Notes: a model not told the origin generated them from the letters alone. A stretch of 56,882 nt of DNA from an uncultured beta proteobacterium (GCA_903864505.1 CAIPGC010000025.1:1-56882), one strand, 5' to 3'; counted from the stretch's first letter, positions 18,879-29,744 are shown. A program made the numbers and translations.

Positions 18879-19955
18879 CTAGAAGAGATCGACAGCTCCC
18901 ACTTTAGGTGCATCTGCAAAGAACCCCTTGCGCACCAGATCGCCATGGCTGAACACCTTGTTGCGACCGTTGTGCTGGCCGTGATCGACCGCGCGCTCGG
19001 CCCGCTCCAGAGTGGTGTCGGGCGAGTCATCGGCCGTGACGCGGGTAAACCCCGCACAGGCAGTGATCTGACCGACTTGCGGGAAATTGAATTTTTCCAT
19101 GTTGGCCCGGAACCGCTCGAACGCCGCCAACACCAGCGCCTCATCCGGGCAGTGCATCAGCACCGCAAATTGGTCTCCGCCGAGGCGATAGATACGATCA
19201 TAGGTTCGGAACGTATTGTTCATGATCCGCGCCACCAGAAGCAGAACTTCTTCGGCAATCAGGTGCCCGTGTTTGTCGTTGATCTGGCCAAAGTTATCCA
19301 CACTCACAGTGCCCAGCCAGTAGTTGGGGGGCACGCGATGCCGACGCTCGTGGCCAGGTTCCACCGATGCTTCCAGAGCTTTCGTCCGGGCCTGTGCGCC
19401 TTCGTCAAGCTCCTCCAGCACCGCGCTGTAAAAGGTATCATCCAGCGCTTTGCGATTGAGCAGACCGGTCAGTGCATCCCGGTCACTGTAGGCCAGCAGG
19501 TTATACATGTTGCGAAACACGTGCAGCACCACTCCAATGACCTGCTGTTGTTCGGAGTTCAGCGCCGCCCCGGAGTGCACCTCCACCACACCTTCATCGT
19601 CGTTGCGTGAGTCGGCAAACAGGGGCATATAGGTGATGCGCGGACCTTCCTCACCGGCCCAGGCCACCTCGACCCGGTCGCGTGTCAGGACGCACTGGTG
19701 GCGGTCCTTGTGGTCCTCGATCGGGCGCAAGGTATCAAAGTCGACCCGCAGTGGGTCCACCAGTTTGCCGCCGCCACGGGCATCAAGCGACGCAATCTCA
19801 AGCCAACGTCTGATGCCGTCTTCACTGACGACTCGCGCCATCACCACACGGTCGACTGGGAGCAGGTCTATCAGTGCCTTGGAAAGGGTCAGTTCCAGGT
19901 GATCCCGATCCCTGTGGTCGGTCAGCTTCAGAATGTGTTCAATGAGTGTAGCCAT
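18879..19955 (-). CDS. GGDEF-domain protein with degenerate active site (GGDQF)
   Basis: From the ATG at 19955 the protein has 358 residues; a longer frame would overlap hemY. The N-terminal 155 residues look like a GAF-type sensor, with no membrane segment or signal peptide. The GGDEF domain follows at about 157-325. The A-site reads GGDQF (259-263), with Gln in place of the catalytic Glu, while the Asp of SVDNF and the inhibitory I-site RTYD (250-253), five residues upstream, are kept. This suggests a c-di-GMP-binding effector rather than an active cyclase (inference). It is paired with the downstream HD-GYP gene. Confidence 0.85.
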   Translation of the reverse strand: MATLIEHILKLTDHRDRDHLELTLSKALIDLLPVDRVVMARVVSEDGIRRWLEIASLDARGGGKLVDPLRVDFDTLRPIEDHKDRHQCVLTRDRVEVAWAGEEGPRITYMPLFADSRNDDEGVVEVHSGAALNSEQQQVIGVVLHVFRNMYNLLAYSDRDALTGLLNRKALDDTFYSAVLEELDEGAQARTKALEASVEPGHERRHRVPPNYWLGTVSVDNFGQINDKHGHLIAEEVLLLVARIMNNTFRTYDRIYRLGGDQFAVLMHCPDEALVLAAFERFRANMEKFNFPQVGQITACAGFTRVTADDSPDTTLERAERAVDHGQHNGRNKVFSHGDLVRKGFFADAPKVGAVDLF

Positions 19956-19986
19956 GAACACATAATAGCCCCGAATCCGGGCTTCG

Positions 19987-21264
19987 TCACCTTTTCGCGG
20001 CCTCCCGGTAGGCCTCTTCGGCAGCCTGGCTGTCCTGGCGTTGTTCCGCCATTTGTGCCAGTGCACGCCAGGCATCGCGGCGCAGATCCGTATCCTGCAG
20101 CAGCGAGAGAGACTGCCTCAGCATTTGCTGTGCCTTACCCCAAAGCTTGAGGTGCATGCAGGCAATGCCAGCCAGGTACTGCAACACGGCATCGCGGGGA
20201 TGCGCTATCTGCGCGGCCTCAATACGTCGTAGCCAAGCGACATCGGGTGCAGCGTCTGCAGCCCCGAACCCGCTTTCCAGCACACGCACCAGGCTCACCC
20301 GCTGGGACGGGGTCAGCGCGTCAAGGTGTTCCACCATGGCGTCCCATACAGCGATCAGCCATTTGCGTGAAGTAGCTACGTCCCCACCATAAGCCAACAG
20401 GCGCTGCGCGGCCTCAATGGCCACCGCTGGCATGGTTTGTTCGGAAGCATCCAGTTCATCCCAGGCACGCTGAATCTGTACCGGATCATAGGCAGACCGA
20501 ACCAACTCGATGGCCAAACCCCGTGCGATGCTGGCCCCTGCCATTTCGGAAAAAGCCCGGTGTTTGGTGAGCAGGCGAACCGTTTCCAGCGCCAGCCGCG
20601 ACTGGCCAGCCAAACGCGCCGCCTTGAATCGCAAGCGTATGGCAACAGTGCGCCTTGCCGCTCCCTGGGGCAGTTGTTCCAGCCAATGCAAGGCGGCACC
20701 TGCATCTCGGTCATCAAAGGCCCAGCGCGCGCCGCGTAACTGCACACCGTCGCGCGCATCCTGCGCGTCACGACCCGACGCATGCTCCAGCGCCTGCTGA
20801 AAATGCGCCTCACGTACCGGACGGTCCTGCAAGGCGTGCGCACTTTCTGCCGCAAGCAAGTGCGCAATGGAGCGCAGCTTGCCGGCATAGGGCAGGCCTT
20901 CTCCACTGCGCCGAACCGATTCCTCCAGTGACACCAACAACTCCGCCGCCTTGCGTGCTCTGACAAATCGCCCAGCCACCAGGTGCGCCAGGGAGTCCAG
21001 CAGGGTGGTGTGCATGGAACGTTCCTTCTGAAGTCGTCGCCAACTACGCGCCTGCTGGGGAATGCGCAACAGTGCGGACAAAGCACGCAATGCGAAATGC
21101 AGAGTGACAAAGGTACCTGCCAATCCCATCAATACCAGATTCAACGACAAATCCACACGGTAAGGCGACCAGTACAAGGTCACCGTTCCATGGTTGTTTC
21201 CGGCGAACAGGGCGCTGGCCACCGCCACCGCGAACAAGGCCATCAACCACAGGGCGGCGCGCAT
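19987..21264 (-). CDS. hemY: HemY-like membrane protein with TPR repeats
   Basis: A protein of 425 residues. Two N-terminal membrane helices (about 4-22 and 40-60) are followed by a long helical, TPR-rich cytoplasmic part (about 85-425, with Ala-rich helix pairs). The pattern GNNHGTVTLYWSPYRVDLSLNLVL is typical of proteobacterial HemY, which is not the protoporphyrinogen oxidase also called HemY. Its role in tetrapyrrole synthesis is inferred mainly from its constant place after hemX. It starts 2 nt after hemX. Confidence 0.9.
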   Translation of the reverse strand: MRAALWLMALFAVAVASALFAGNNHGTVTLYWSPYRVDLSLNLVLMGLAGTFVTLHFALRALSALLRIPQQARSWRRLQKERSMHTTLLDSLAHLVAGRFVRARKAAELLVSLEESVRRSGEGLPYAGKLRSIAHLLAAESAHALQDRPVREAHFQQALEHASGRDAQDARDGVQLRGARWAFDDRDAGAALHWLEQLPQGAARRTVAIRLRFKAARLAGQSRLALETVRLLTKHRAFSEMAGASIARGLAIELVRSAYDPVQIQRAWDELDASEQTMPAVAIEAAQRLLAYGGDVATSRKWLIAVWDAMVEHLDALTPSQRVSLVRVLESGFGAADAAPDVAWLRRIEAAQIAHPRDAVLQYLAGIACMHLKLWGKAQQMLRQSLSLLQDTDLRRDAWRALAQMAEQRQDSQAAEEAYREAAKR

Positions 21265-21266
21265 GC

Positions 21267-22319
21267 TTAGCGACCGGACGCGGCGGTAGTGAGAGCCGCC
21301 AGTGTGTCATCCACCCGAGGCAGTTCGAGCGTTCGAAGCTGGCCTTGCACTTGCTGCAACAAAGCCACCAGGGTCAGGGTTTTGCGCGAGCCAGTATCAA
21401 AGTATCGAGCCAGCATGGTCGCCGCCGTTGCCAGATCAGAGCGGGCCGAGTCGATCTGGCGTGACAATAAACCCAGGCGGGCGTTGAGCAGTTTCAATTT
21501 CAGATTTTCGCGCAAAAAGAAGGATTGCTCGGGGCTCAACAGGGCTGCATCGGGGTCTTCAATGCGGCTGACACGCACCAACCCCCGCAATTCGTCACGC
21601 ACCAGCAAGCCCAGGCGAACCCACCAGTTCGCCACCGTCTCCTCCGGCTTGCGCCTCAAGGGCTCGTTTGCCCGCGCAGCCAGCACGGCGTTGGCAATGG
21701 GCACCTCATCTGCCAGCAGAATCAACTCATCGAGCTTGACCAGCAGGGTCGGCGTATCGGCCAGCACCGTCGCTTTGATGCGCGCCACATCGCGAGCGAT
21801 AGCCCGTTGCAGGGGTGTCAGACGGGGCTGGGCAGCACGACCAATGCGCACTTCGGCACTCTTGAGTGCCGCCAGAAGCGGCTCGGCGCTACCGGTAAGC
21901 TGGGCCTGTTGTTGCGCCAACCGTACCGCGGATTCGATGTCCACCACCAGGTTCTCATCGCGCGAGCGCGACAGACTTTGCATCAACTCTTCAAGTTGGG
22001 TGCGCTGCAGGGAAACTTCACTCAGCTTGGCCTCGGTTACTGCCAGCTTCGCCGCAGTTTCCATGGCCAGTTCCTGCGCGTGCTTGGACACCACCGAAGC
22101 CTGCGTTGCCATTGCACCGGAGTCAGCACTTTGGCGCGCAAGCTGCTCCTGAATGGAAGAAAGCTTTTGCCACAACAGGCCGCTCACCACCAAACCCATT
22201 ACCGCCAACAGCGCCACACCGCGTTGCAGCCACTGCACCAGTTTCGCCCGTGCAGCAGGGGCAACCAGCTCCCGTTCCCCCGGAGACGGTGTAACGGACG
22301 CAGAGGTTTCGGAGCTCAT
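21267..22319 (-). CDS. hemX: HemX-like protein (uroporphyrinogen-III C-methyltransferase-like)
   Basis: From the ATG at 22319 the protein has 350 residues. The start overlaps the hemD stop by 4 nt (ATGA). It has one membrane helix (about 36-56), then a coiled-coil (about 60-135, rich in Gln, Glu and Leu) and a helical C-terminal domain. There is no SAM-methyltransferase motif, so the common label uroporphyrinogen methyltransferase is not supported by residues; it is better seen as the structural HemX protein of the hemCDXY unit. Confidence 0.88.
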   Translation of the reverse strand: MSSETSASVTPSPGERELVAPAARAKLVQWLQRGVALLAVMGLVVSGLLWQKLSSIQEQLARQSADSGAMATQASVVSKHAQELAMETAAKLAVTEAKLSEVSLQRTQLEELMQSLSRSRDENLVVDIESAVRLAQQQAQLTGSAEPLLAALKSAEVRIGRAAQPRLTPLQRAIARDVARIKATVLADTPTLLVKLDELILLADEVPIANAVLAARANEPLRRKPEETVANWWVRLGLLVRDELRGLVRVSRIEDPDAALLSPEQSFFLRENLKLKLLNARLGLLSRQIDSARSDLATAATMLARYFDTGSRKTLTLVALLQQVQGQLRTLELPRVDDTLAALTTAASGR

Positions 22320-23110
22320 TGCATCGATTCTATCGAGGCCATCAGGTCTGCCAGCGTGGGGCGCGACACTAACACCGTACCAAACCCCGCCTGCGAGGCC
22401 GCCTGCCCGATGCGCGCATGCGTAACCAGCGCCCTGGCGTGCTGCCAGGCAAGCCCAGGCACTGCTGCGGCCAGGTTGGCGATGGCCTCTGAACTGCTGA
22501 ACAGCCACAGCGAACCATCTGCAGCGGCCGCAGCCACCAGCGCCCGATCGTCGAGCCCCAGCTCAGGTGCGCAGCGCTGATATGCCACCACAAAATCAAC
22601 TGTTCCGCCAGCCGCACGCACCTGCTTGGCAAACCAGTCGCGCCCCTGGCCCGCATCACCCGGCACGTCAGAGCCGACGCTGCCACGCACGATCAAAACC
22701 CGGTAACCCGGATGAACCCGAGAGCACACCACCGACCACAGCGCTTCCGAATCAAACTGGGCAGCATCCCGCTCGGGCATGTCAATGCACTGCGCCTGCG
22801 CATGCACCCGGAGCAAGGCCGAAAAACTGCCAGGCCCTGTCACAAATGCTCTTGTTTTTATAGCTGCCTGCGCATTGAATACGGGGGCTAGAGTCGGTTT
22901 TAATGCAAAGAATTGTTCTACCGCGTTGCCACTGACGAACATCACCGCGTCATAGCCAGCCAAGTGCTCCCAGGCCCTGCGCACCGCCCCGCAATCTGCT
23001 GCGGGCAGCACACGAATCAGTGGCAGCGCAAGCGCGTCGTTTCCCGCTTCGCGCAGCGCGCGCACCCACTGGTCGGCTTCCGGCTGCGGGCGTGTGACGA
23101 TGACCCGCAC
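22316..23110 (-). CDS. hemD: Uroporphyrinogen-III synthase, carrying a repeat-derived insertion
   Basis: A protein of 264 residues starting at GTG (23110). N-terminal VIVTRPQPEADQWVRAL, FVSGNAVEQF and VTGPGS, and the later LWLFSSSEAIANL segment, fit HemD, which cyclises hydroxymethylbilane to uroporphyrinogen III. Residues about 69-88 (LKPTLAPVFNAQAAIKT region) are encoded by a copy of the short interspersed repeat read on its opposite strand. The insertion lies between FVSGNAV and VTGPGS, probably in a surface loop, and keeps the frame. The gap to hemC is 4 nt. Confidence 0.92.
   Translation of the reverse strand: MRVIVTRPQPEADQWVRALREAGNDALALPLIRVLPAADCGAVRRAWEHLAGYDAVMFVSGNAVEQFFALKPTLAPVFNAQAAIKTRAFVTGPGSFSALLRVHAQAQCIDMPERDAAQFDSEALWSVVCSRVHPGYRVLIVRGSVGSDVPGDAGQGRDWFAKQVRAAGGTVDFVVAYQRCAPELGLDDRALVAAAAADGSLWLFSSSEAIANLAAAVPGLAWQHARALVTHARIGQAASQAGFGTVLVSRPTLADLMASIESMQ
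22848..22906 (+). repeat. Short interspersed repeat, copy inside hemD
   Basis: The 17-nt head GCTCTTGTTTTTATAGC is followed by a tail of about 40 nt containing TGCCTGCGCA and CGGGGGCTA. By hand, 36 of 51 positions match the copy in pbpC (22855-22905 against 40611-40661) with no gap. The two copies lie in unrelated genes and are read on opposite strands, so shared protein ancestry cannot explain the match. Confidence 0.7.
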
Positions 23111-23114
23111 CGAG

Positions 23115-24095
23115 TCAGACCCCGGGATTGGACAGCGCGTGCACGCCGCGCTGGAGCTCCAGGGCTACCTGTTCACCCAAGTGCACCGCAGCTTCGGTGT
23201 ATTCAACCTGCCCCTGCGCCTGGGCGTGCACCAGCGGAAGCACACCCTCCGGGTCACCCCAGGTGGCTTTGATGTGCAAGGTGTCTGCTTCCATCGTGGC
23301 ATATGCTGCCAGCGGCATGGAACAGCTGCCCCCCATGACCCGGCTCACCGCCCGCTCAGCCGATACCGCGAGCCAGGTTGGGGTATGGCGCAGGGTGGCG
23401 AGTGCGTCAATAACGTCACTGCGATCGGTCCGCACCTCAATCCCCAGTGCCCCCTGACCGGCCGCAGGGAGCATCTGCTGCGGGTCAAACGTCGCACGGA
23501 TGCGCGCCTGCAACCCGAGCCGCTTAAGCCCCGCAGCAGCCAGTACGATGCCGTCGTACAAGCCATCATCGAGTTTCTTCAGGCGAGTATCGAGGTTGCC
23601 GCGCAGTGCCTCGATTTTCAGGTCGGGACGCATGGCGCGCAGCAAGGCCATTCGGCGCAGGCTCGAAGTCCCCACAACCGCCCCCTGGGGCAACGCATCC
23701 AGCGACGCATAGGTGCTTGAAACCCAGGCATCGCGCGGGTCCTCACGCTCCATCACGCATGCCAGCGTAAATCCGGCCGGCAATTCCATGGGCACATCTT
23801 TGAGGGAATGCACCGCCAGATCTGCTAAACCCTCCTCCAGGGCGACTTCAAGTTCTTTGACGAACAAGCCCTTGCCTCCGACCTTGCTCAGGGATCGGTC
23901 CAGAATCTGATCGCCCTTGGTGGTCATGCCCATCAAAGTGACCTGGTGGCCCAGTTTTTGCAAGATGGACTGTACGTACTCGGCCTGCCATAAGGCAAGG
24001 CGGCTTTCTCGTGTTGCTATCGTTAAATTGTGCAAAGCTGTCACCTGTGTGAAGTAACCCGTCGGTAATGGATCCGTAGCCGTCGATGCTAGCAT
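23115..24095 (-). CDS. hemC: Hydroxymethylbilane synthase (porphobilinogen deaminase)
   Basis: The longest form has 326 residues from ATG 24095; a GTG at 24044 (before [19 protein letters not shown]) is an alternative. Motifs: [49 protein letters not shown], and the dipyrromethane cofactor cysteine C258 in GGSCSMPL. It polymerises four porphobilinogens into hydroxymethylbilane. It heads the hemC-hemD-hemX-hemY unit and is divergent from ppc with 42 nt between. Confidence 0.96.
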   Translation of the reverse strand: MLASTATDPLPTGYFTQVTALHNLTIATRESRLALWQAEYVQSILQKLGHQVTLMGMTTKGDQILDRSLSKVGGKGLFVKELEVALEEGLADLAVHSLKDVPMELPAGFTLACVMEREDPRDAWVSSTYASLDALPQGAVVGTSSLRRMALLRAMRPDLKIEALRGNLDTRLKKLDDGLYDGIVLAAAGLKRLGLQARIRATFDPQQMLPAAGQGALGIEVRTDRSDVIDALATLRHTPTWLAVSAERAVSRVMGGSCSMPLAAYATMEADTLHIKATWGDPEGVLPLVHAQAQGQVEYTEAAVHLGEQVALELQRGVHALSNPGV

Positions 24096-24137
24096 GAGCT
24101 CTCATCGTGCCCTTTCAACTTACCCATAGGCAAACTC

Positions 24138-26960
24138 ATGAAAAATGCCCCCGCAAGTGACATGGCAAAGCGCACCAAGACCAATGAGCGCCCGTTAGTG
24201 GAAGATATTCGGTTGCTGGGACGTATTCTGGGTGATGTCATCCGGGAACAGGAGGGGGATGCTGCCTACGGACTGATTGAGCAAATCCGAACCCTGTCAG
24301 TGGCCTTCCGGCGCGATGCCGACCACGAGGCAGATCGTGCGCTGAAAAAACTGCTCAAAGGACTGAGCGGCGATCAAACGGTCAGCGTCATTCGGGCATT
24401 CACGTATTTCAGCCACCTGGCGAATTTGGCCGAAGACCGCCATCACATTCGACGCCGCGCCATCCACGAGCGCGCCGGCGACACCCAGGAGGGCAGTCTG
24501 GAAGTAGCCATGTCACGACTGCGCTGGGCCGGGATCACGTCCAAGACCATCTCAAACACCTTGGCACAGAGCTACGTCTCGCCGGTGCTGACCGCACACC
24601 CGACCGAAGTACAGCGCAAAAGTATTCTCGATGCCGAGCGCGACATCGCGGTGCTGCTGAACATTCGGGACGAAATCAAGCTGCGAGGTGCTGCCTTTGA
24701 CAGCAACAAGGATGCACTCACTCCGCGTGAAGTTGCTGCCAATGAGGCGCACATCCGTGCGCGGGTCATGCAACTGTGGCAAACCCGCTTGCTACGCTTT
24801 AGCAAACTCACAGTCGCCGACGAAGTGGAAAACGCGCTGAGCTATTACGAATCCACCTTCTTGCGCGAGATCCCAAAGCTCTACGCCAATCTCGAGCAGT
24901 TACTGGATGGGCAACCCGTGCACAGCTTTCTGCGCATGGGGCAGTGGATTGGTGGCGACCGAGATGGCAACCCCAATGTGAGCGCCCAGACTCTCGAATA
25001 CGCGCTGCGCCGCCAATCCGAAGTCGTGCTGCGCCATTACCTCACCGAAGTTCACTACCTGGGTAGCGAGCTGTCCCTTTCTGCAATGCTGGTAAATTGC
25101 TCGCCCGATATGCAGGCACTGGCGGAGCGTTCACCTGACCGAAACGTCCACCGCATGGACGAACCCTACCGCCGCGCGCTCACCGGGGTCTATGCACGCC
25201 TGGCGGCCACTTTGCATGACTTGACCGGCACCGACGCAGCCCGCCATGCGGTGGCACCGCAAAACCCTTACCGTCAGGCACAGGAGTTTGCAGTCGACCT
25301 GCGCACTATCCAGACATCGCTGGAGACCCACCATGGAAAAGCCCTGGCCGTGCAACGTTTACACCCCTTGATCCGGGCCGTCGACGTGTTCGGCTTTCAT
25401 CTGGCCACCGTCGACTTGCGCCAAAGTTCTGACAAACATGAAGAAGTCGTAGCTGAACTGCTGGCCACGGCACGCATTGAACCCAGCTACAGCGCCCTCA
25501 ACGAAACTGCCAAACGCGCACTATTGCTGGGCTTGCTCAATGATGCACGCACACTGCACGTGCATGGTGCCGCGTATTCGACGCACACACAGGCAGAGCT
25601 CGCCATCTTTACCATGGCCAAGGTCATGCGCGAGCGCTATGGCGCGGCCGCCATTCAGCACTACATCATCAGCCATACCGAGTCCGTAAGCGACCTGCTT
25701 GAGGTCTTGTTGCTGCAGAAGGAAGTTGGATTGCTTCAGGGAACTCTGGACGCGAAAGCGCGCAGCGACCTTATCGTAGTACCTCTGTTTGAAACCATTG
25801 AAGACCTGCGCAATGCAGCCCCCATCATGCGTGCGTTCTACGCCCTTGCGGGCGTGGCCGAGCTGGTGCAGCGCAGCGGTGGCGAGCAGGACATCATGTT
25901 GGGTTACTCCGACAGCAACAAGGACGGCGGCATCTTCACCAGCAATTGGGAGTTATACCTCGCCGAAATTGCCCTGGTCGACTTGTTCGAGGAGTTGGAG
26001 CAGATCTATCGCATCCGCTTGCGCATGTTCCATGGTCGTGGCGGAACGGTGGGGCGCGGTGGCGGTCCCAGTTATGAAGCCATACTGGCCCAGCCCCCAG
26101 GTACCGTGCGCGGGCAGATCCGCCTGACGGAGCAAGGTGAGGTGATCGGCTCCAAATACGCCAACCCGGAAATTGGGCGGCGCAATCTCGAAACCCTGGT
26201 GGCCGCAACGCTGGAAGCGACTCTGCTGCAACCCACCAAACCAGCCAGCAAGGCCTTTCTCGATGCGGCGGCAGAGTTATCCCAGTTCAGCATGGCGGCC
26301 TACCGTGCGCTGGTCTACGACACTCCCGGCTTTACCGAGTATTTTTTTAGTTCCACACCGATCCGCGAAATTGCCGAGCTCAACATCGGTTCGCGTCCGG
26401 CTTCCCGAAAGGCCAGCCAGCGCATCGAAGACCTGCGCGCCATCCCCTGGGGGTTCAGCTGGGGCCAATGCCGTCTGACACTGCCGGGCTGGTTTGGCTT
26501 TGGTAGCGCAGTACAGACCTTCATTAAGTCAGGTAGCGCAGGGACCGAGAAGGAGCGTATCGCCTTGTTACAACGGATGGTTCGCCAGTGGCCCTTCTTC
26601 AAAACGTTGCTGTCGAACATGGACATGGTGATGGCCAAGAGCGATCTGGCCCTGGCCTCGCTCTATTCCGAACTGGTGGTCAACGCGCGCCTGCGGCGAA
26701 AAATATTCTCAGCCATCGAGCAGGAGTGGCACGCTACCGCATGGGCACTGTCCACAATTACCGGTGAAAAGAGCCGCCTCGCCAACAACTTTTCGCTGCA
26801 GCGCTCGATCCGCCACCGGTTCCCCTACATCGACCCGCTGCACCACCTGCAAGTGGAACTGGTGCGCCGCTATCGCAAGGGCCAGGCCGACGAACGCGTG
26901 CAGCGCGGCATCCACATCTCGATCAACGGCATTTCAGCAGGGCTGCGCAATACCGGGTGA
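24138..26960 (+). CDS. ppc: Phosphoenolpyruvate carboxylase
   Basis: A protein of 940 residues from ATG 24138; an ATG at 24162 ([12 protein letters not shown]) is possible. The signature [10 protein letters not shown] with the catalytic His is near residue 154, and [24 protein letters not shown] and [17 protein letters not shown] are all present, with the conserved C-terminal end [10 protein letters not shown]. It carboxylates PEP to oxaloacetate to refill the TCA cycle. It ends 6 nt from the convergent metalloprotease gene, with no clear terminator between. Confidence 0.97.
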   Translation: MKNAPASDMAKRTKTNERPLVEDIRLLGRILGDVIREQEGDAAYGLIEQIRTLSVAFRRDADHEADRALKKLLKGLSGDQTVSVIRAFTYFSHLANLAEDRHHIRRRAIHERAGDTQEGSLEVAMSRLRWAGITSKTISNTLAQSYVSPVLTAHPTEVQRKSILDAERDIAVLLNIRDEIKLRGAAFDSNKDALTPREVAANEAHIRARVMQLWQTRLLRFSKLTVADEVENALSYYESTFLREIPKLYANLEQLLDGQPVHSFLRMGQWIGGDRDGNPNVSAQTLEYALRRQSEVVLRHYLTEVHYLGSELSLSAMLVNCSPDMQALAERSPDRNVHRMDEPYRRALTGVYARLAATLHDLTGTDAARHAVAPQNPYRQAQEFAVDLRTIQTSLETHHGKALAVQRLHPLIRAVDVFGFHLATVDLRQSSDKHEEVVAELLATARIEPSYSALNETAKRALLLGLLNDARTLHVHGAAYSTHTQAELAIFTMAKVMRERYGAAAIQHYIISHTESVSDLLEVLLLQKEVGLLQGTLDAKARSDLIVVPLFETIEDLRNAAPIMRAFYALAGVAELVQRSGGEQDIMLGYSDSNKDGGIFTSNWELYLAEIALVDLFEELEQIYRIRLRMFHGRGGTVGRGGGPSYEAILAQPPGTVRGQIRLTEQGEVIGSKYANPEIGRRNLETLVAATLEATLLQPTKPASKAFLDAAAELSQFSMAAYRALVYDTPGFTEYFFSSTPIREIAELNIGSRPASRKASQRIEDLRAIPWGFSWGQCRLTLPGWFGFGSAVQTFIKSGSAGTEKERIALLQRMVRQWPFFKTLLSNMDMVMAKSDLALASLYSELVVNARLRRKIFSAIEQEWHATAWALSTITGEKSRLANNFSLQRSIRHRFPYIDPLHHLQVELVRRYRKGQADERVQRGIHISINGISAGLRNTG

Positions 26961-26966
26961 ACCGGT

Positions 26967-29744
26967 CTAGTTGGCACCTTGCGGTTTGGGTGCTTCAGCG
27001 GCCCGCTTGACTGCTGCGGCAAAGTCACCCGCATAGACATGAACCAGCCTAGCGGGGTTCATATACTTTGCAATAGCGGCATTGACTTCGGCCAGCGTGG
27101 TCGCCTGCAAACGTGTCTCCTTATCGGCTACGTACTTCATGGTAAGACCCTGGAACAAATGGTTGGCCAGGGTCGCCGCGAGCGAAGGGTCTTGCGACCG
27201 ACTGATCAGACTGCCTTGCAGGATGCCACTGCGGGCGTCTGTCAATTCCTGCTCGCTCACACCTTCCTTGACTAGTTGAACTATTTCTTCGGTCACACCG
27301 GCTTTTAGTTTTTCCAGATTTTGTGGCGCGTAAATAGCGTAGAGGCCCCAGGTGCTGTTGGGTTCGAACGAGTTCAATTGAAGGAACGAGCCGGCACCAT
27401 AGCTGATGCCGTCCTTCTGGCGCAAACGGTCTGCCAATCTGCTTTTCAAACCATCGCCTCCCAACACCCGGTTCGCCAACGCCACCGCACGCGCATCCGG
27501 CGCGTCATCCTTTACCGGCAAGGCCATAGCAGCGATGTAAAACGCATTGGCCTTGTCCGGCGTCTCAAAACTAAGAGATGTCCCCGCGGTATCGCGCAAG
27601 GGGTACGTCACGCGAGCAAATTTTGCCCTGCTCTTCCAGTCCCCAAGCACGTTTGCGAGCGTTTCCTGAGTTGACTCCACCTCAAAATCGCCCACCAGCG
27701 CAATCTGTCCGAAATTTGCACCATAAAAGCCCTGGTGAAAGGCCTGCAAATCACCCAGCTTGATGGCCTTGACTGCTGCAATCTGCTCGGCAAAACTGCT
27801 TACATACCGCACGTCGCCTTTGCGGTACGGGTTGTCATAGCGGGATAGCTCGGTTTGCGCCACCGCATCAGGTTGACGACGCTGTTCTTCCACACCAGTG
27901 ATCCACTCATTGCGAAACTGCTCAAATTCGGCCGCGGGAAACGCAGGGTCACGCAGGATGTCACCAATAAGCCGCAAGACCTCGGTTAGATACGATCGCC
28001 GTGTCTCAAAACGGATGGTCAGTGCGTTGCCATCGGGGGTACCAATGTTGATCTTGGCGTTGAGTTCTTCCAGACGATCCGCGATTTGCTGGCGATTGAG
28101 CCTGGAAGTTCCGCGCAATATCATCTGCGCAACGACCTGGGAAACTTCCTTCTTGCCGAAAAGACTTTTTTCATCTCCCATGTGCAAAATGATCTGGCCG
28201 TTCACCGTGTTGCCCCGCGTGGACTTGGGCAAGAGCGCCACTTTCATTCCATTGGCCAATTCGGATCGAACAGTTCGCTGGTCAATATTGGCGGGGCTGG
28301 GGTCAAACACCTCACCCTGCGCTAGAGCCACCTTGCCCTGATAGTCCGCCAACAGCTTCTTCAGATCGGGGGCTCCGGGGATCTCGGCCCGCACCGGTTT
28401 GTCCATCGGAATGAACTGCCCGAAAGTGCGGTTGCTTTCCATCAGGTAACGCTCGGCCACGGTCTGAACATCGGCCACAGTAGCCTGTTCGATCCTGTCG
28501 CGACGCAGAAAGTACAAGCGCCAATCTCCCTGCGCCACAGACTCTGACAAGCCAATGCCGAAGGACACCGGATTGGCCATGGCCTTCTCGAACATATTCA
28601 GCAATGCCATCTTGGCGCGCTTGAGTTCAACCTCGGTCACCGGACTCTTCTTCAACCCCTCCACCACGTCGATCAGGATTTTCTTGGCTTCGTCGCGGGA
28701 CTGGGTCCTGTTCATGCTGACAAAGAACATCAGATACCCGGGATCGTGCAGCGCCAGTGAATCAGCACTGACCGTGGCGGCCCTCTTCTTTTCCACCAAC
28801 GCCTTGTGCAAACGCCCAGCCGGTGTATCACCCAGAATGAAGGCAAGCAATTCGGCATACGTGGCATCCGGATGGGATCCTGGCGCAATGTGGTACAGCG
28901 AACCGATCAGGTAGCTGTCACCTACCCTAGCCACACTCACCTCGCGTGCGCCATCCTGCACCGGGTCCAGCGTGTAGAGATCGGGTAAGGTGCGACTGGG
29001 CTTGGGGATGGCACCAAATACGCGCTCTATATGCGCCAGTGTCTTCGAGGCGTCGAACTTGCCGGTCACGATCAGGGTGGCATTGTCTGGTTGGTAGTAG
29101 TTTCGATAGAAGCCTTGCAGGTTCTCAATCTTGACGTTTTCCACGTCGGTGCGAGCGCCGATCGTGGTCTTGCCGTAGTTGTGCCACTGGAACGCCATGG
29201 CCGTCATGCGCTCCCACAGCATGCCGCCCGGCTCGTTTTCCCCTGATTCCATTTCGTTGCGCACGACGGTCATTTCGCTGTCGAGATCGGTGCGGGCAAT
29301 GAAACTGTTGACCATACGGTCGGCTTCCATGCTCAGCGCCCACTCCAGGTTGTCGTCGCTGGCGGCAAAAGTTTCAAAATAGTTTGTACGGTCATAAAAG
29401 GTGGAGCCATTCATCTGCATGCCGCGGCGCGCAAACTCTTCCACAATGGTCTTCCCGGGCAACTTCGGCGTGCCCTTGAACACCAGGTGCTCCAGCAGAT
29501 GTGCCATGCCAGTTTCACCATAGTTTTCGTGGCGCGATCCCACCATGTAGGTCACATTCACGGTGGTTGTCGGCTTCGATGCATCCGGAGCCAGCAGAAC
29601 ACGCAACCCATTGGTCAGGCGGTACTCTTCAATGCCTTCCACCCGTGTGAACAACTGCGCCTTACTCTCAGTCTCTGCGAAAACAGGCGACAAGAAAAAC
29701 ACCTGGGCCAGCAACAGGCCCATCCCAGCGGCAAATAAACGCAT
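26967..29744 (-). CDS. Periplasmic M16 (pitrilysin/insulinase) zinc metalloprotease, two-domain
   Basis: A protein of 925 residues with a signal peptide (1-23, VFA cleavage). The first M16 domain carries the inverted zinc motif HLLEH (82-86) and the distal Glu in VVRNEME. The second half repeats the M16 fold (from about 470) but lacks HxxEH, as usual for the inactive partner domain. Both halves are fused in one chain; many relatives are two separate genes. Such enzymes degrade peptides in the periplasm; the substrate is unknown. It is followed on the minus strand by no partner gene and converges with ppc. Confidence 0.92.
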   Translation of the reverse strand: MRLFAAGMGLLLAQVFFLSPVFAETESKAQLFTRVEGIEEYRLTNGLRVLLAPDASKPTTTVNVTYMVGSRHENYGETGMAHLLEHLVFKGTPKLPGKTIVEEFARRGMQMNGSTFYDRTNYFETFAASDDNLEWALSMEADRMVNSFIARTDLDSEMTVVRNEMESGENEPGGMLWERMTAMAFQWHNYGKTTIGARTDVENVKIENLQGFYRNYYQPDNATLIVTGKFDASKTLAHIERVFGAIPKPSRTLPDLYTLDPVQDGAREVSVARVGDSYLIGSLYHIAPGSHPDATYAELLAFILGDTPAGRLHKALVEKKRAATVSADSLALHDPGYLMFFVSMNRTQSRDEAKKILIDVVEGLKKSPVTEVELKRAKMALLNMFEKAMANPVSFGIGLSESVAQGDWRLYFLRRDRIEQATVADVQTVAERYLMESNRTFGQFIPMDKPVRAEIPGAPDLKKLLADYQGKVALAQGEVFDPSPANIDQRTVRSELANGMKVALLPKSTRGNTVNGQIILHMGDEKSLFGKKEVSQVVAQMILRGTSRLNRQQIADRLEELNAKINIGTPDGNALTIRFETRRSYLTEVLRLIGDILRDPAFPAAEFEQFRNEWITGVEEQRRQPDAVAQTELSRYDNPYRKGDVRYVSSFAEQIAAVKAIKLGDLQAFHQGFYGANFGQIALVGDFEVESTQETLANVLGDWKSRAKFARVTYPLRDTAGTSLSFETPDKANAFYIAAMALPVKDDAPDARAVALANRVLGGDGLKSRLADRLRQKDGISYGAGSFLQLNSFEPNSTWGLYAIYAPQNLEKLKAGVTEEIVQLVKEGVSEQELTDARSGILQGSLISRSQDPSLAATLANHLFQGLTMKYVADKETRLQATTLAEVNAAIAKYMNPARLVHVYAGDFAAAVKRAAEAPKPQGAN

